This document shows, in pieces, positions 1-8,950 of a stretch of DNA of 64,000 nucleotides. The notes beneath the pieces were generated by a model. That model saw nothing but the letters and a program-made list of their open reading frames with translations, was not told the DNA's origin and made no database searches. The position numbers were made by a program, and so were the translations under genes. Position 1 is the first letter of the stretch. Every line of letters begins with the position of its first letter. This DNA comes from Archangium gephyra (GTDB taxonomy: Bacteria; Myxococcota; Myxococcia; Myxococcales; Myxococcaceae), in the NCBI GenBank assembly GCA_003243425.1, contig QFQP01000001.1, positions 551,783 to 615,782 on the forward strand, given 5' to 3'.

Positions 1-2
1 AG

Positions 3-1312
<1,310 letters not shown>

Positions 1313-1316
<4 letters not shown>

Positions 1317-2467
1317 TCCGCCGCGACTTCCTGAAGCTGTTGGGCCTCTCGGTGCCGGCGCTGCGCAACGCGTTGGCGCAGACCCGGTCGAAGAAGACGC
1401 TCATCACCATCTTCCTGCGCGGCGGGGTCGACGGGCTGTCGATGGTGCAGCCGACCGGCGACACCTCGCTTGCGGCGTTGAGGCCCGGCCTGCTTCACGG
1501 CGGCGCTTCGCTCGACGGCTTCTTCTCGCTCCACCCGGCGATGAAGAGCCTGCTGCCGCTGTACGAAAGCAAGCAGCTCGCGGTGTTGCACGCCGTCGGT
1601 CAGGCCAGCGCCAGTCGCAGCCACTTCGAAGCGCAGGACTTCATCGAGTCTGGCCTCGCCGGCATGAAGCGGCCCGACGGCTTCTTGAATCGCGCGCTGG
1701 AGGCGGTGCCCGGTGACGAGGCGTTTCGTGCCGTCGCCGTGCAGAACGCGCTGCCCCGTTCGCTCGCCGGTGACGCGCCGGCCCTCGCGTTCCCGTCGCT
1801 CGCGCAGTTCCGCGTCGGTGGCGGCGGCGGCACGTTCGAGTCGCTCTATGCAGAGGCCGTCGACGAGGCGCTGCGCACCAGCGGCCATGAAGCCTTCGAA
1901 TCGCTGGGCACCGTGAAGTCGAAGAACCTCGCGAAACAGGAACCGCAGAACGGCGCGCAGTATCCGAAGGGGGCGCTGGGGAAGCGACTCGCGGACCTCG
2001 CGCGGTTGATCCACGCACACGTGGGGCTTCGCATCGGTGTCACCGAGATGACCGGCTTCGATACGCACCTCAATCAGGGCGCTGATTCGGGGCAGCTGGC
2101 CAATCGCCTCGCGGAACTGGGTGACGCGCTCGCGGCCTTTGCGACGGACCTCGGGCCGAAGTTGAACGACGTGGTGGTGGTGACGATGACGGAGTTCGGC
2201 CGCACCGCGCGCGAGAACGGCACGCGTGGGACGGACCACGGCACGGCGTCAGCGTCGTTCGTGCTGGGTGGTGGCGTGAAGGGCGGTCGCGTGGTCGCGC
2301 AGTGGCCCGGCCTCTCGGCGTCGAAGCTCTTCGAGAATCGCGATCTCGCCGTCACCACCGATCTGCGTTCGGTGCTCGCCGAAGCCATCGCCGCTGCAGA
2401 GATTCCTGCGAAGCCCGACGACGTGTTCCCCGAGTTCAAACCGGCGCGCGTGGGCCTCTATAAATAA
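1313..2467 (+). CDS. DUF1501 family protein with Tat-type signal
   Basis: A 384-residue protein starting MIRRDFLKLLGLS, a twin-arginine export signal (RRDFLK) followed by a hydrophobic stretch and an Ala-Gln-Thr region that could be cleaved. Family landmarks are FLRGGVDGLSMV near the N-terminus, TGFDTH, VVTMTEFGRTARENG and GTDHGTASASFVLGGGVKGG in the C-terminal half. DUF1501 proteins belong to the alkaline-phosphatase/sulfatase-like fold group, but a substrate is not known for this one. It overlaps the DUF1800 gene by four bases, and the pair presumably acts in the periplasm. Tat export suggests a folded or cofactor-bearing enzyme (inference). Confidence 0.88.
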
Positions 2468-2481
2468 GGTGCGTCAGGCGT

Positions 2482-3459
2482 TCAGTACGTCGATGTCGTC
2501 AGGAGTGTGACTTCGTCGAAGCGCTGGCTCCACGTCGCTTCGTCGAGCGCGTTCTCACCGACGACCGCCACCACACGCTTGCCGTGACGACGCGCGAGTT
2601 GCGCCAGCGCCCACGGGCCCTTCTCGAACGTCGACTGCGCGTCGAGCCGGCCTTCTCCCGTGACGATCAAGTCTGCCGCGCGAATGGCGTCTTCGAGGCG
2701 CGTCAGCTCCGCGAGCCTGAGGAACCCGGGCGCCAGCGACGCGCCGCAGAACGCTTCGAGGCCCCACGCCAGACCGCCTGCCGCACCGGCTCCGGGCCGG
2801 GTGTGCGAATCACCGCCGTGAAGTCGCGCCAGCTTCGCCAGGCGGAGTTCGAGTCGTTCGATCTGCTCGTCGCTCGCGCCCTTCTGCTTCGCGTACACGC
2901 GCGCAGCGCCGTCGGCACCGAGCAATGGGTTGCGTACGTCGGTCCACACCTCGAGCTGCACCCGCGCGAGCCGGTGCGCGCGCCCGCGAAGATCGATCGC
3001 CTCATCGTCGAAGCGAACGCCGAGCGCCTGCGCCGCCCCGACACCACCATCGGTCGTCGCGCTGCCACCCACCGTCACCACGACACGTGAACAGCCGGCG
3101 TGGAGCGCGGCGTGAATCAGCTGGCCGACGCCGAAGGTGCTGGCCTTCATCGCGTCACGGTCCGACGGCGCCACGCGCCACAAGCCCGCGGCCTCTGCAC
3201 TCTCGATGAGCGCCACCTCGCCGCCGTTCAACTCACACCAGCGCGCAGTCACCACGCGGCCCAGCGGGTCCTGCACCTCCGATTCGCGAAGCTGCGCGCC
3301 GGCGACCCGCGACGACACGAGGTCCAGGGTTCCCGGTCCGCCATCGGCGAGTGGAAAGAGTTCGAGCTCGTGGCCTTCGAAGCGACGGCTCAGTTCACGC
3401 GCGGCTTCGCTCGCCGTCAGCGTTCCCTTGAACTCCTGCGGAGCGATCAGCACGCGCAT
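2482..3459 (-). CDS. Glycerate kinase (GlxK/GckA-type family)
   Basis: 325 residues from the ATG at 3459; the frame stays open upstream but the added residues look like shadow coding, and the family begins exactly at MRVLIAPQEFKGTLTA. Signature segments are PLADGGPGT near residue 45, VVVTVGGSATTDGGVGAAQALG near the middle, GAGAAGGLAWGLEAFCGA, and ADLIVTGEGRLDAQS toward the C-terminus. The family phosphorylates glycerate with ATP, feeding glyoxylate or serine-derived carbon into glycolysis. It is somewhat shorter than the usual roughly 375 residues. It is convergent with the DUF1501 gene and divergent from the lipoprotein at 3539; no neighbour points to a dedicated pathway. Confidence 0.9.
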   Translation of the reverse strand: MRVLIAPQEFKGTLTASEAARELSRRFEGHELELFPLADGGPGTLDLVSSRVAGAQLRESEVQDPLGRVVTARWCELNGGEVALIESAEAAGLWRVAPSDRDAMKASTFGVGQLIHAALHAGCSRVVVTVGGSATTDGGVGAAQALGVRFDDEAIDLRGRAHRLARVQLEVWTDVRNPLLGADGAARVYAKQKGASDEQIERLELRLAKLARLHGGDSHTRPGAGAAGGLAWGLEAFCGASLAPGFLRLAELTRLEDAIRAADLIVTGEGRLDAQSTFEKGPWALAQLARRHGKRVVAVVGENALDEATWSQRFDEVTLLTTSTY

Positions 3460-3538
3460 GCCCCACTCATAGCGATGCCCAAAGCCGAGGGGCACCCCGG
3501 TTGGAACGTGGCGTCGCCTGTGGCAACTCGCCGCGACC

Positions 3539-4189
3539 ATGCGCACCACCCTCATCGCCGCCGTCGTACTCACGGGCTGCACCTCGAGCCCCTGCAAGCA
3601 GCTGCTGTCGGTCGACGACGTTCGTGACGACCTCGATCGCTCGCTCTTCACGAGCAGCGATGCCACTGACGAGTCGTGCTCGTTGATGCTCGTCGATCGC
3701 GAGCTGCGGCACGGCTTCGAGGTGCAGCTGGAGCTGGACCGTCACCGTCGCGGCTCCGTCGCCGCGAACTTCGAGTACCTCGTGGAGCAGCGTCGGAACA
3801 AGGCAGACCTCGTCCCGCTCGAAGGTCTGGGTGACGCGGCCTTCTTCAGCCCCGCGGCGACGGCGCAGGAGCCTCGCGAAGACCCGGCGGTAGTGGTCGA
3901 CCAGATGATCCAACGTGCTGCCGTCGAGCGCTCGAACGAACGGGTGAACGCGCTCGTTGGTGCCGCTGGTGTCGACGCCGGCCGTTTCGACGCCATGCCC
4001 GAAACGTTGAAGCGCGCACCTCGGAACATGGGTGCGTATCTCGACAGCCTCCCGCCGCGACAGCACCTCGTGCTCTTCATAAACGGCGACTGGACGGGTG
4101 AACTTTCGGTCGACAAAGACGCGCTCGGCGAGGCTCAGGTCAAACAGCTGGTGCAGCGCATCGCGCCGCGGCTCTCGAAGCTCGAGTAG
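3539..4189 (+). CDS. Small lipoprotein of unknown function
   Basis: 216 residues. The N-terminus MRTTLIAAVVLTGCTSS is a type II signal with lipobox LTGC, so the mature protein should be anchored at Cys14. The mature part contains a second cysteine soon after (SPCKQLL) and another near residue 43 (DESCSL), then a charged region and a C-terminal segment LVLFINGDWTGELSVDKDALG that reads like the end of a small alpha/beta domain. I do not recognise a family. It stands alone between the divergent glycerate kinase and the RdgC-like genes, with 38 bases before the next start. Confidence 0.7.
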   Translation: MRTTLIAAVVLTGCTSSPCKQLLSVDDVRDDLDRSLFTSSDATDESCSLMLVDRELRHGFEVQLELDRHRRGSVAANFEYLVEQRRNKADLVPLEGLGDAAFFSPAATAQEPREDPAVVVDQMIQRAAVERSNERVNALVGAAGVDAGRFDAMPETLKRAPRNMGAYLDSLPPRQHLVLFINGDWTGELSVDKDALGEAQVKQLVQRIAPRLSKLE

Positions 4190-4227
4190 CGCTTGTCTTT
4201 TCGCACCACGACGACGACAAGGCGCGC

Positions 4228-4827
4228 ATGCCGATTCGTCGTGGTTCCGTGAACGTGGCGCGCTTCCGCATCGACGGAGACGTGCCCAAAGACCAGAAAC
4301 GCTGGCTGCAGAAGGGCCTGAGCAAGGCGGCTTTCGAGCCCATTGACCCCAAAGGTGAAGACGAGCGCACCGGGGGGTTCGTCGAGCTCGAGCGCAGCGA
4401 CATGACCGAGTTCTCTTCGGCGGCGCTGTTCTTCTCGCAGCACGCGCTGTTCTCGTGGCGCGTCGATCGCCTCAAGGTCCCGACCAACGCCATTCGCGCG
4501 TCGATGCTCGCGTGGGTCAACGCCTTCGAGCAGAAGAACGGCCGTCAGCCCGGCCGCCGTGAACGCGCGGAGCAGAAGGAAGGCATCAAGAAGATGCTGC
4601 GCGCGAAGCAGGACCCGGTGACGAAGCTCTTCGAAGTGAGCGTCGACCTCACCAGCCGTGACGTCTTCGTGTGGGCCACCTCGCGCACCATCGTCGACGA
4701 AGTGCAGGCGATGCTCGAGTCCTCGCTCGAGGTGAAGCTCGTGCCGCGCATGCCGGCCGCGTTCCTGCCGCCCGGCGCCATCGACGCGATGACGCCCACG
4801 CCCGAACTCTTCGTGGAGACCCGCTAA
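4228..4827 (+). CDS. RdgC-like protein, N-terminal half
   Basis: 199 residues. The pattern resembles the first two thirds of RdgC, the ring-shaped DNA-binding protein that modulates RecA: an opening beta strand VNVARFRI, a tryptophan-containing basic stretch, a VPTNAIRASMLAWVNAFEQ helix matching the RdgC LPSPVIKQALEAK region, a highly charged RRERAEQKEGIKKMLRAK helix matching its KKTEKDSLKDEV region, then LFEVSVDLTSRDVFVWATS and a helix ending LVPRMPA. E. coli RdgC is about 300 residues in one chain; here the similarity stops and the next gene continues it. The stop TAA is three bases before the downstream ATG. Similarity judged by eye from the remembered E. coli sequence. Confidence 0.65.
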   Translation: MPIRRGSVNVARFRIDGDVPKDQKRWLQKGLSKAAFEPIDPKGEDERTGGFVELERSDMTEFSSAALFFSQHALFSWRVDRLKVPTNAIRASMLAWVNAFEQKNGRQPGRRERAEQKEGIKKMLRAKQDPVTKLFEVSVDLTSRDVFVWATSRTIVDEVQAMLESSLEVKLVPRMPAAFLPPGAIDAMTPTPELFVETR

Positions 4828-4830
4828 GCC

Positions 4831-5442
4831 ATGGCCAGCAAGAAGGAAGAGCGCGCATTCCTGCGCGGTGAGACCGGTGTCGACGGGCAGGCCACCGAAG
4901 AGGTGCAGGACGAAGCGGCGGTCGAACAATCGAAGGCGCAGGAAGCGCTGCTGCGGGGCCGCACGTGGCTCGGCCGCGAGTGTCTGACCTGGCTGTTGTG
5001 GAAGAGCGAGAGCACCGAGCCGGTCGTCGACTTCGACGGCAAGCCGGTGACGGTGGTGTTCAATGGCAAGCTGCTGCTCCGCGCCGGCGCCGGTGATGTG
5101 ACCGAAGCTTCGGTGAAGGGCGTCACCGCGCCGTACTCGAAGCTGGTGAAGCAGGCGCTGCAGCGCGGCCTCCTGGTGCACACCGCGAAGCTGCAGGTCA
5201 CCTGCGGCGAACAGGTGTACGACCTCACCGTCGACGCCGAGTTCTTTGACCTGCGCGCCGTGAAGCTGCCGGCGCTGCTCCAGGAAGAAGAAGACGACAA
5301 GCTCACCGAGCGCCTCGAGCTGGTGACGCGCGCCTCGGGGATGATCGACACCATCGTCGCCGCCTTCATCAAGGAGCGCTCGTCGAAGGCCTGGGCCTCG
5401 AAGACCGTGCCTGCGCTCAAGGCGTGGATGCGTGAGGTCTGA
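4831..5442 (+). CDS. RdgC-like protein, C-terminal half or partner
   Basis: 203 residues starting three bases after the preceding gene. An acidic N-terminal 35 residues is followed by LGRECLTWLLWKSE, a conserved-looking aromatic segment, then a beta-rich region and a final acidic helical part (EEEDDKLTERLELVTRAS, GMIDTIVAAFIKER) that parallels the acidic C-terminal helices of RdgC. No catalytic motif is visible. With the upstream gene it totals about 400 residues, longer than E. coli RdgC, so this could be a two-subunit form or a paralogous partner. It is probably co-transcribed with the upstream gene, since only three bases separate them. Confidence 0.6.
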   Translation: MASKKEERAFLRGETGVDGQATEEVQDEAAVEQSKAQEALLRGRTWLGRECLTWLLWKSESTEPVVDFDGKPVTVVFNGKLLLRAGAGDVTEASVKGVTAPYSKLVKQALQRGLLVHTAKLQVTCGEQVYDLTVDAEFFDLRAVKLPALLQEEEDDKLTERLELVTRASGMIDTIVAAFIKERSSKAWASKTVPALKAWMREV

Positions 5443-5472
5443 TCAGTTCCCTGATCCGTTGGCACGGTGGTC

Positions 5473-5501
5473 TTGACGTCGCCGCCCACATGGCTTATGG
5501 C
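5473..5501 (+). promoter_or_regulatory. Candidate sigma-70 promoter of rplU-rpmA
   Basis: TTGACG at 5473-5478 and TATGGC at 5496-5501, separated by 17 bases, lie in the 127-base gap before rplU. Transcription would start near 5508, giving a leader of about 60 bases. Ribosomal-protein operons normally carry their own strong promoter, which fits. Prediction from spacing and consensus only. Confidence 0.5.
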
Positions 5502-5569
5502 GGCCGTCCTTTCCAATCGCTTTCAGTGGATTGCGAACGTTTCTTGAACGAACTCGCGAGGTTATAACG

Positions 5570-5878
5570 ATGTACGCCGTCATTCGGACAGGTGGCAAGC
5601 AGTACCGGATCGCCGAGGGCGATGTTCTCCGCATCGAAAAGGTGAAGGGAGACTCTGGCGCCGAGGTGAAGTTCGACGAAGTGCTCATGATCGGCGGCGT
5701 TGAGGCCGTGAAGGTCGGCAAGCCGACCGTCTCGGGCGCCAAGGTGGTGGGGAAGATCCTCCGCCAGGCCAAGGCCCGCCGCGTGCTGCACTTCCGCAAA
5801 GAGAAGGAAGGTTGGACGCGCCTGCGCGGCCACCGTCAGCCCTTCACCGAGGTGAAGATCACCTCGATCTCGGCCTAA
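5570..5878 (+). CDS. rplU: 50S ribosomal protein L21
   Basis: 102 residues from the ATG at 5570, with GAGG about eight bases upstream. The sequence MYAVIRTGGKQYRI, then VLMIGGVEAVKVGKP and the C-terminal basic segment RRVLHFRKEKEGWTRLRGHRQ is diagnostic for L21, which binds 23S rRNA in the large subunit. An in-frame upstream start at 5531 would add 13 residues not found in the family. It is followed 24 bases later by rpmA, the near-universal order, and by obgE. Confidence 0.98.
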   Translation: MYAVIRTGGKQYRIAEGDVLRIEKVKGDSGAEVKFDEVLMIGGVEAVKVGKPTVSGAKVVGKILRQAKARRVLHFRKEKEGWTRLRGHRQPFTEVKITSISA

Positions 5879-5902
5879 ACCAGAAAGAGAGAGTCAGCAG
5901 CC

Positions 5903-6181
5903 ATGGCACACAAAAAAGGACAAGGCTCTTCACGCAACGGTCGTGATTCCAATTCGCAGCGACGCGGCACGAAGGTGTTCGGCGGCCAGGAGATCACGGC
6001 CGGCAGCATCATCGTTCGCCAGCTCGGCACGAAGATTCACCCCGGCACCAACGTCAAGCTGGGCCGCGATTTCACCCTCTTCTCGGTCATCGATGGCGTC
6101 GTGAAGTACGAGCGTCACTCGAAGGGCCGCAAGAAGGTCTCGGTCTATCCGGCCGCCGCTGCCGCTCCGGCCGCGAGCTAA
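5903..6181 (+). CDS. rpmA: 50S ribosomal protein L27
   Basis: 92 residues beginning MAHKKGQGSSRNGRDSNSQR, the classic L27 N-terminus, whose flexible tail reaches the peptidyl-transferase centre. No Firmicutes-type cleavable N-terminal extension is present. GGQEITAGSIIVRQLGTK and HPGTNVKLGRDFTLF match the family core. The last ten residues are mostly alanine, proline and serine, a small lineage-specific extension. It lies 24 bases after rplU and is followed by a strong hairpin. Confidence 0.98.
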   Translation: MAHKKGQGSSRNGRDSNSQRRGTKVFGGQEITAGSIIVRQLGTKIHPGTNVKLGRDFTLFSVIDGVVKYERHSKGRKKVSVYPAAAAAPAAS

Positions 6182-6200
6182 AATCGCAGCTCCCTCTGAC

Positions 6201-6248
6201 GAAACGGGCGCCGTGGGACCTTCGAGTTCCATGGCGCCGTTTCTTTTT
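6201..6248 (+). terminator. Strong hairpin with U-tract between rpmA and obgE
   Basis: The arms 6201-6218 and 6227-6243 pair over about 17 bp with one bulged G and two G-U pairs; the loop is about eight bases, and the descending arm runs into a T-rich tract at 6241-6248. This is the form of a Rho-independent terminator for rplU-rpmA. Unusually, the obgE ATG follows only eight bases after the T-tract. Confidence 0.75.
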
Positions 6249-6256
6249 CCAAACAC

Positions 6257-7456
6257 ATGAAATTCGTCGATCAGGTCAGCATCCTCGTGAAGGCCGGTGA
6301 CGGCGGGAACGGCGCGGTCGCCTTCCGTCGTGAGAAGTACGTCGACAAGGGCGGCCCCTCCGGTGGCGACGGCGGCAACGGCGGCTCGGTCATCTTCGAG
6401 GCCGACCCGCAGCTCACCACGCTCCTCGACTTCCGCTTTCAGCAGCACCACAAGGCGCGCTCGGGCCAGCACGGCATGGGCAGCGACATGTACGGCCGCG
6501 CGGGCGAAGACCTGATCCTCAAGGCGCCGGTGGGCACGCTCATCATCGACGAGGCGAGCGGCGAGCTGCTCAAGGACCTCTCGACGCCCGGCGAGCAGTG
6601 GGTGGCGGCGAAAGGTGGCAGCGGCGGCTGGGGCAACATGCACTTCGCGACGTCGACGCGGCAGACGCCGCGCTTCGCGAAAGACGGCACGCTGGGCGAA
6701 GAGCGCCACCTGGTGCTCGAGCTCAAGCTGCTCGCCGACGTGGGCCTGCTGGGCTTCCCCAACGCCGGCAAGAGCACGTTCATCACCCGCGTGTCGCGCG
6801 CGCGCCCCAAGGTGGCCGACTACCCGTTCACCACGCTGGTGCCCAACCTGGGCGTCGTCGAGTTCCGCGAGCGCAAGAGCTTCGTGATGGCCGACATTCC
6901 CGGGCTCATCGAGGGCGCGAGCGAAGGTCACGGGTTGGGGCACCAGTTCCTTCGGCACGTCGAGCGCTGCCGCGTGCTGGTGCACCTCGTCGACCTCTCG
7001 GTGGCCGACGAGGGCCGCGACCCGGTCGAAGACTTCGACACCATCAACCGGGAGCTGGGCAAGTACAGCGCGCTGCTCGCCGAGAAACCGCAGATCGTCG
7101 TCGCCAACAAGCTCGACCTGCCGCACGCGCGTGAGGCGCTGCCCGCGTTCGTCGATGCCATGGCGAAGCGTGGCGTGCGCGTGTTCGAGGTGTCTGGCGC
7201 CACCGGCGAAGGCGCGCAGGCGGTGCTCGATGCGTGCGGCCGCGTGCTCTTCAGCGGCGATGGCGAGCGCAAGATGCGGCTCAAGTCGCGCCACGGCACT
7301 GCCGACGTGGTGACCGCCGCCGACGCGTTGCTCGCCAGCAAGCCCGCGAAGAAGACGAAGCCTGCGCCCGCGAAGAAGGCCGCGCCGGTCAAGAAGCCGG
7401 CCGCGAAGAAGAAGGTCGCTCCCGCGCCCGCCAAGAAGAAGGCGAAGAAGAAGTGA
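6257..7456 (+). CDS. obgE: Obg/CgtA family GTPase
   Basis: 399 residues. The Gly-rich Obg fold spans about 1-158 (GDGGNGAVAFRREK, GGPSGGDGGNGGSV). The GTPase domain follows: P-loop GFPNAGKS at 166-173, the switch I region DYPFTTLVPNLG, DIPG at 213-216 with IEGASEGHGLG, NKLD at 284-287, and a SGATGEG segment. Obg proteins bind the 50S subunit and act in ribosome assembly and the stringent response. The C-terminal OCT domain of some Obg proteins is absent; instead residues 361-399 are almost entirely Lys, Ala and Pro. No clear Shine-Dalgarno precedes the ATG. The stop overlaps the next start (GTGA). Confidence 0.97.
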   Translation: MKFVDQVSILVKAGDGGNGAVAFRREKYVDKGGPSGGDGGNGGSVIFEADPQLTTLLDFRFQQHHKARSGQHGMGSDMYGRAGEDLILKAPVGTLIIDEASGELLKDLSTPGEQWVAAKGGSGGWGNMHFATSTRQTPRFAKDGTLGEERHLVLELKLLADVGLLGFPNAGKSTFITRVSRARPKVADYPFTTLVPNLGVVEFRERKSFVMADIPGLIEGASEGHGLGHQFLRHVERCRVLVHLVDLSVADEGRDPVEDFDTINRELGKYSALLAEKPQIVVANKLDLPHAREALPAFVDAMAKRGVRVFEVSGATGEGAQAVLDACGRVLFSGDGERKMRLKSRHGTADVVTAADALLASKPAKKTKPAPAKKAAPVKKPAAKKKVAPAPAKKKAKKK

Positions 7457-8124
7457 CCGGCGGCGGCCCGAAGTACGAGCGTCTCGAAGGCACTCCAGCT
7501 CCGGCTGACCTGCTGCTGCAGCCGCGCAAGGACCGCATCGACGAAGTGCTCTCGCTGCGCACGCGCAACGTCACCGTGGTGCTCGATCGCCTCGAAGACG
7601 CGTTCAACATGGCGGCCGTGCTCCGCACCTGCGAGGGCATGGGCCTTCAGGACGTGCACATCATCCGCAACCCGTCGGTGAAGTTCTCGCCCAACGGCGC
7701 GGTCACCCAGGGCTGCGACAAGTGGCTCGACCTCCACTTTCACGCCGACTTCACCAGCTGCGCCGAGCTGCTCAAGGACCGCGGCTACCGCGTGCTCGCG
7801 TCGGCCATTCGCCCCGGGGCGACGTCGCTGTTCGAGCTGAAGTTCGACCAGAAGATCGCCATGGTGCTTGGCAACGAGCGCTTCGGCGTGAGCGACGAAG
7901 TGCTCGAGAAGTCCGACGGCACGTTCTGGATTCCGATGCGCGGCTTCTCGCAGAGCATGAACATCTCGGCGGCGGCTTCGGCGTGCATCACCCAGGCGGT
8001 GGCGTGGCGTACGCAGCACCTCGGCCCGCAGGGCGACCTGTCGGTCGAAGAGAAGCAGACGCTCGCCGAGCAGTTCTCGTTCCTCTCGGTGCGCCAGCGC
8101 GGAAAGCTCTACCGCAACAAGTAG
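7453..8124 (+). CDS. trmH: SpoU/TrmH family tRNA 2'-O-ribose methyltransferase
   Basis: 223 residues from a GTG at 7453 that overlaps the obgE stop by four bases; the frame extends upstream but into obgE shadow coding. The three SPOUT motifs are present: NMAAVLRTCEGMGLQDVHII (motif 1), IAMVLGNERFGVSDEVL (motif 2), and FWIPMRGFSQSMNISAAAS (motif 3), which form the knotted AdoMet site. The extended C-terminus and motif spacing fit TrmH proper, which methylates G18 in the tRNA D-loop, although the exact target cannot be read from sequence. Translational coupling to obgE places it in the same operon. Confidence 0.88.
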   Translation: MTGGGPKYERLEGTPAPADLLLQPRKDRIDEVLSLRTRNVTVVLDRLEDAFNMAAVLRTCEGMGLQDVHIIRNPSVKFSPNGAVTQGCDKWLDLHFHADFTSCAELLKDRGYRVLASAIRPGATSLFELKFDQKIAMVLGNERFGVSDEVLEKSDGTFWIPMRGFSQSMNISAAASACITQAVAWRTQHLGPQGDLSVEEKQTLAEQFSFLSVRQRGKLYRNK

Positions 8125-8164
8125 TTATGAAGCCCCGCATGGGTCCTTCGTCCAAGGTGTCATC

Positions 8165-8908
8165 ATGATGATTCGTGCGCTGGTGGCTGCTCTGTCGTTG
8201 TCTGCCGTCGATGGTGGCGTGCCTGCTCCCGCGAAGACCGAGCCCGCGGCCGTGAAGAAGGCCCCGCTGACGCCCGACGTGAAGGAGCTCGTCGACCGCG
8301 TTCAGGCCTTCTACGAGAAGACCCAGAACTTCAGCGCCGACTTCAAGCAGGAGTACACCTACAAGCTGTTCAAGCGCACGCAGGTCAGCTCGGGGAAGGT
8401 CATCTTCCTCAAGCCCGCGTTGATGCGCTGGGAATACGAGAAGCCCGAAGCCAAGACGTTCGTGCTCGCGAAGGACCGCGTGTTCATGCACGACCCGCAG
8501 GCGAAGTTGCTCACGCGCGCCGCCATCGACACCAGCAAGCTGAGCGCCTCGGTGACGTTTCTGTTCGGCGTCGGCAAGCTCGAGCAGGAGTTTTCGATCG
8601 TGAAGAAGGCGTGCGCGAAGTGCACCGGCACGCAGCTCGAGCTGACGCCCCTGGTGCCTGACCCGCGCTTCAAGAAGATCTTCCTCGAGGTCGACGAGAA
8701 GACCGCGCAGGTCTTGAAGAGCACCGTCATCGACCCCGACGGCAGTGAGAACGCCATCAGCTTTCTCAACCTCGTGACCAACGTCGGCGGTGACAAGCCG
8801 GCCATCACCGAGGCGAACTTCAAGCTCTCTCCGCCGCCCGGCACGCAGGTTCAGGACTTCCTCAACAACGGCGCCGCAGCGGTACCGGACGCGGACGGCG
8901 GTCGCTGA
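8165..8908 (+). CDS. lolA: Outer-membrane lipoprotein carrier LolA
   Basis: 247 residues with a short signal-like N-terminus (MMIRALVAALSLSAVDGG) and a Pro/Lys/Ala linker to about residue 35. The core VDRVQAFYEKTQNFSADFKQ, then SGKVIFLKPALMRWEYEKP and IDPDGSENAISFLNL match the LolA fold, a periplasmic half-barrel that carries lipoproteins from the LolCDE transporter to the outer membrane. Such a carrier is needed in an organism with this many lipoproteins. Two cysteines (KKACAKCTG) in the middle are unusual and could form a disulphide. It follows the methyltransferase by 40 bases on the same strand. Confidence 0.85.
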   Translation: MMIRALVAALSLSAVDGGVPAPAKTEPAAVKKAPLTPDVKELVDRVQAFYEKTQNFSADFKQEYTYKLFKRTQVSSGKVIFLKPALMRWEYEKPEAKTFVLAKDRVFMHDPQAKLLTRAAIDTSKLSASVTFLFGVGKLEQEFSIVKKACAKCTGTQLELTPLVPDPRFKKIFLEVDEKTAQVLKSTVIDPDGSENAISFLNLVTNVGGDKPAITEANFKLSPPPGTQVQDFLNNGAAAVPDADGGR

Positions 8909-8950
8909 CCATCGTTGCGCGTCGACGCCTGCGAACTTACGCAGGACTCC

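Noticed and set aside
3460..3666. 69-residue N-terminal extension of the glycerate kinase frame
   Set aside because: It overlaps the divergent lipoprotein and lacks family similarity; MRVLIAPQ at 3459 is the standard start.
5441..5456. GATCAG/CTGATC hairpin after the second RdgC-like gene
   Set aside because: Only six base pairs, overlapping the stop codon, no T-run.
5463..5480. Possible sigma-54 promoter (TGGCACG-like element) before rplU
   Set aside because: The GG-to-GC spacing of the -24/-12 elements is not met; the sigma-70 match is better.
5930..7294. Long minus-strand frame of 454 codons opposite rpmA and obgE
   Set aside because: Shadow frame produced by high-GC codon bias; composition is His/Arg/Glu/Leu-rich with no family pattern, and the plus-strand genes are certain.
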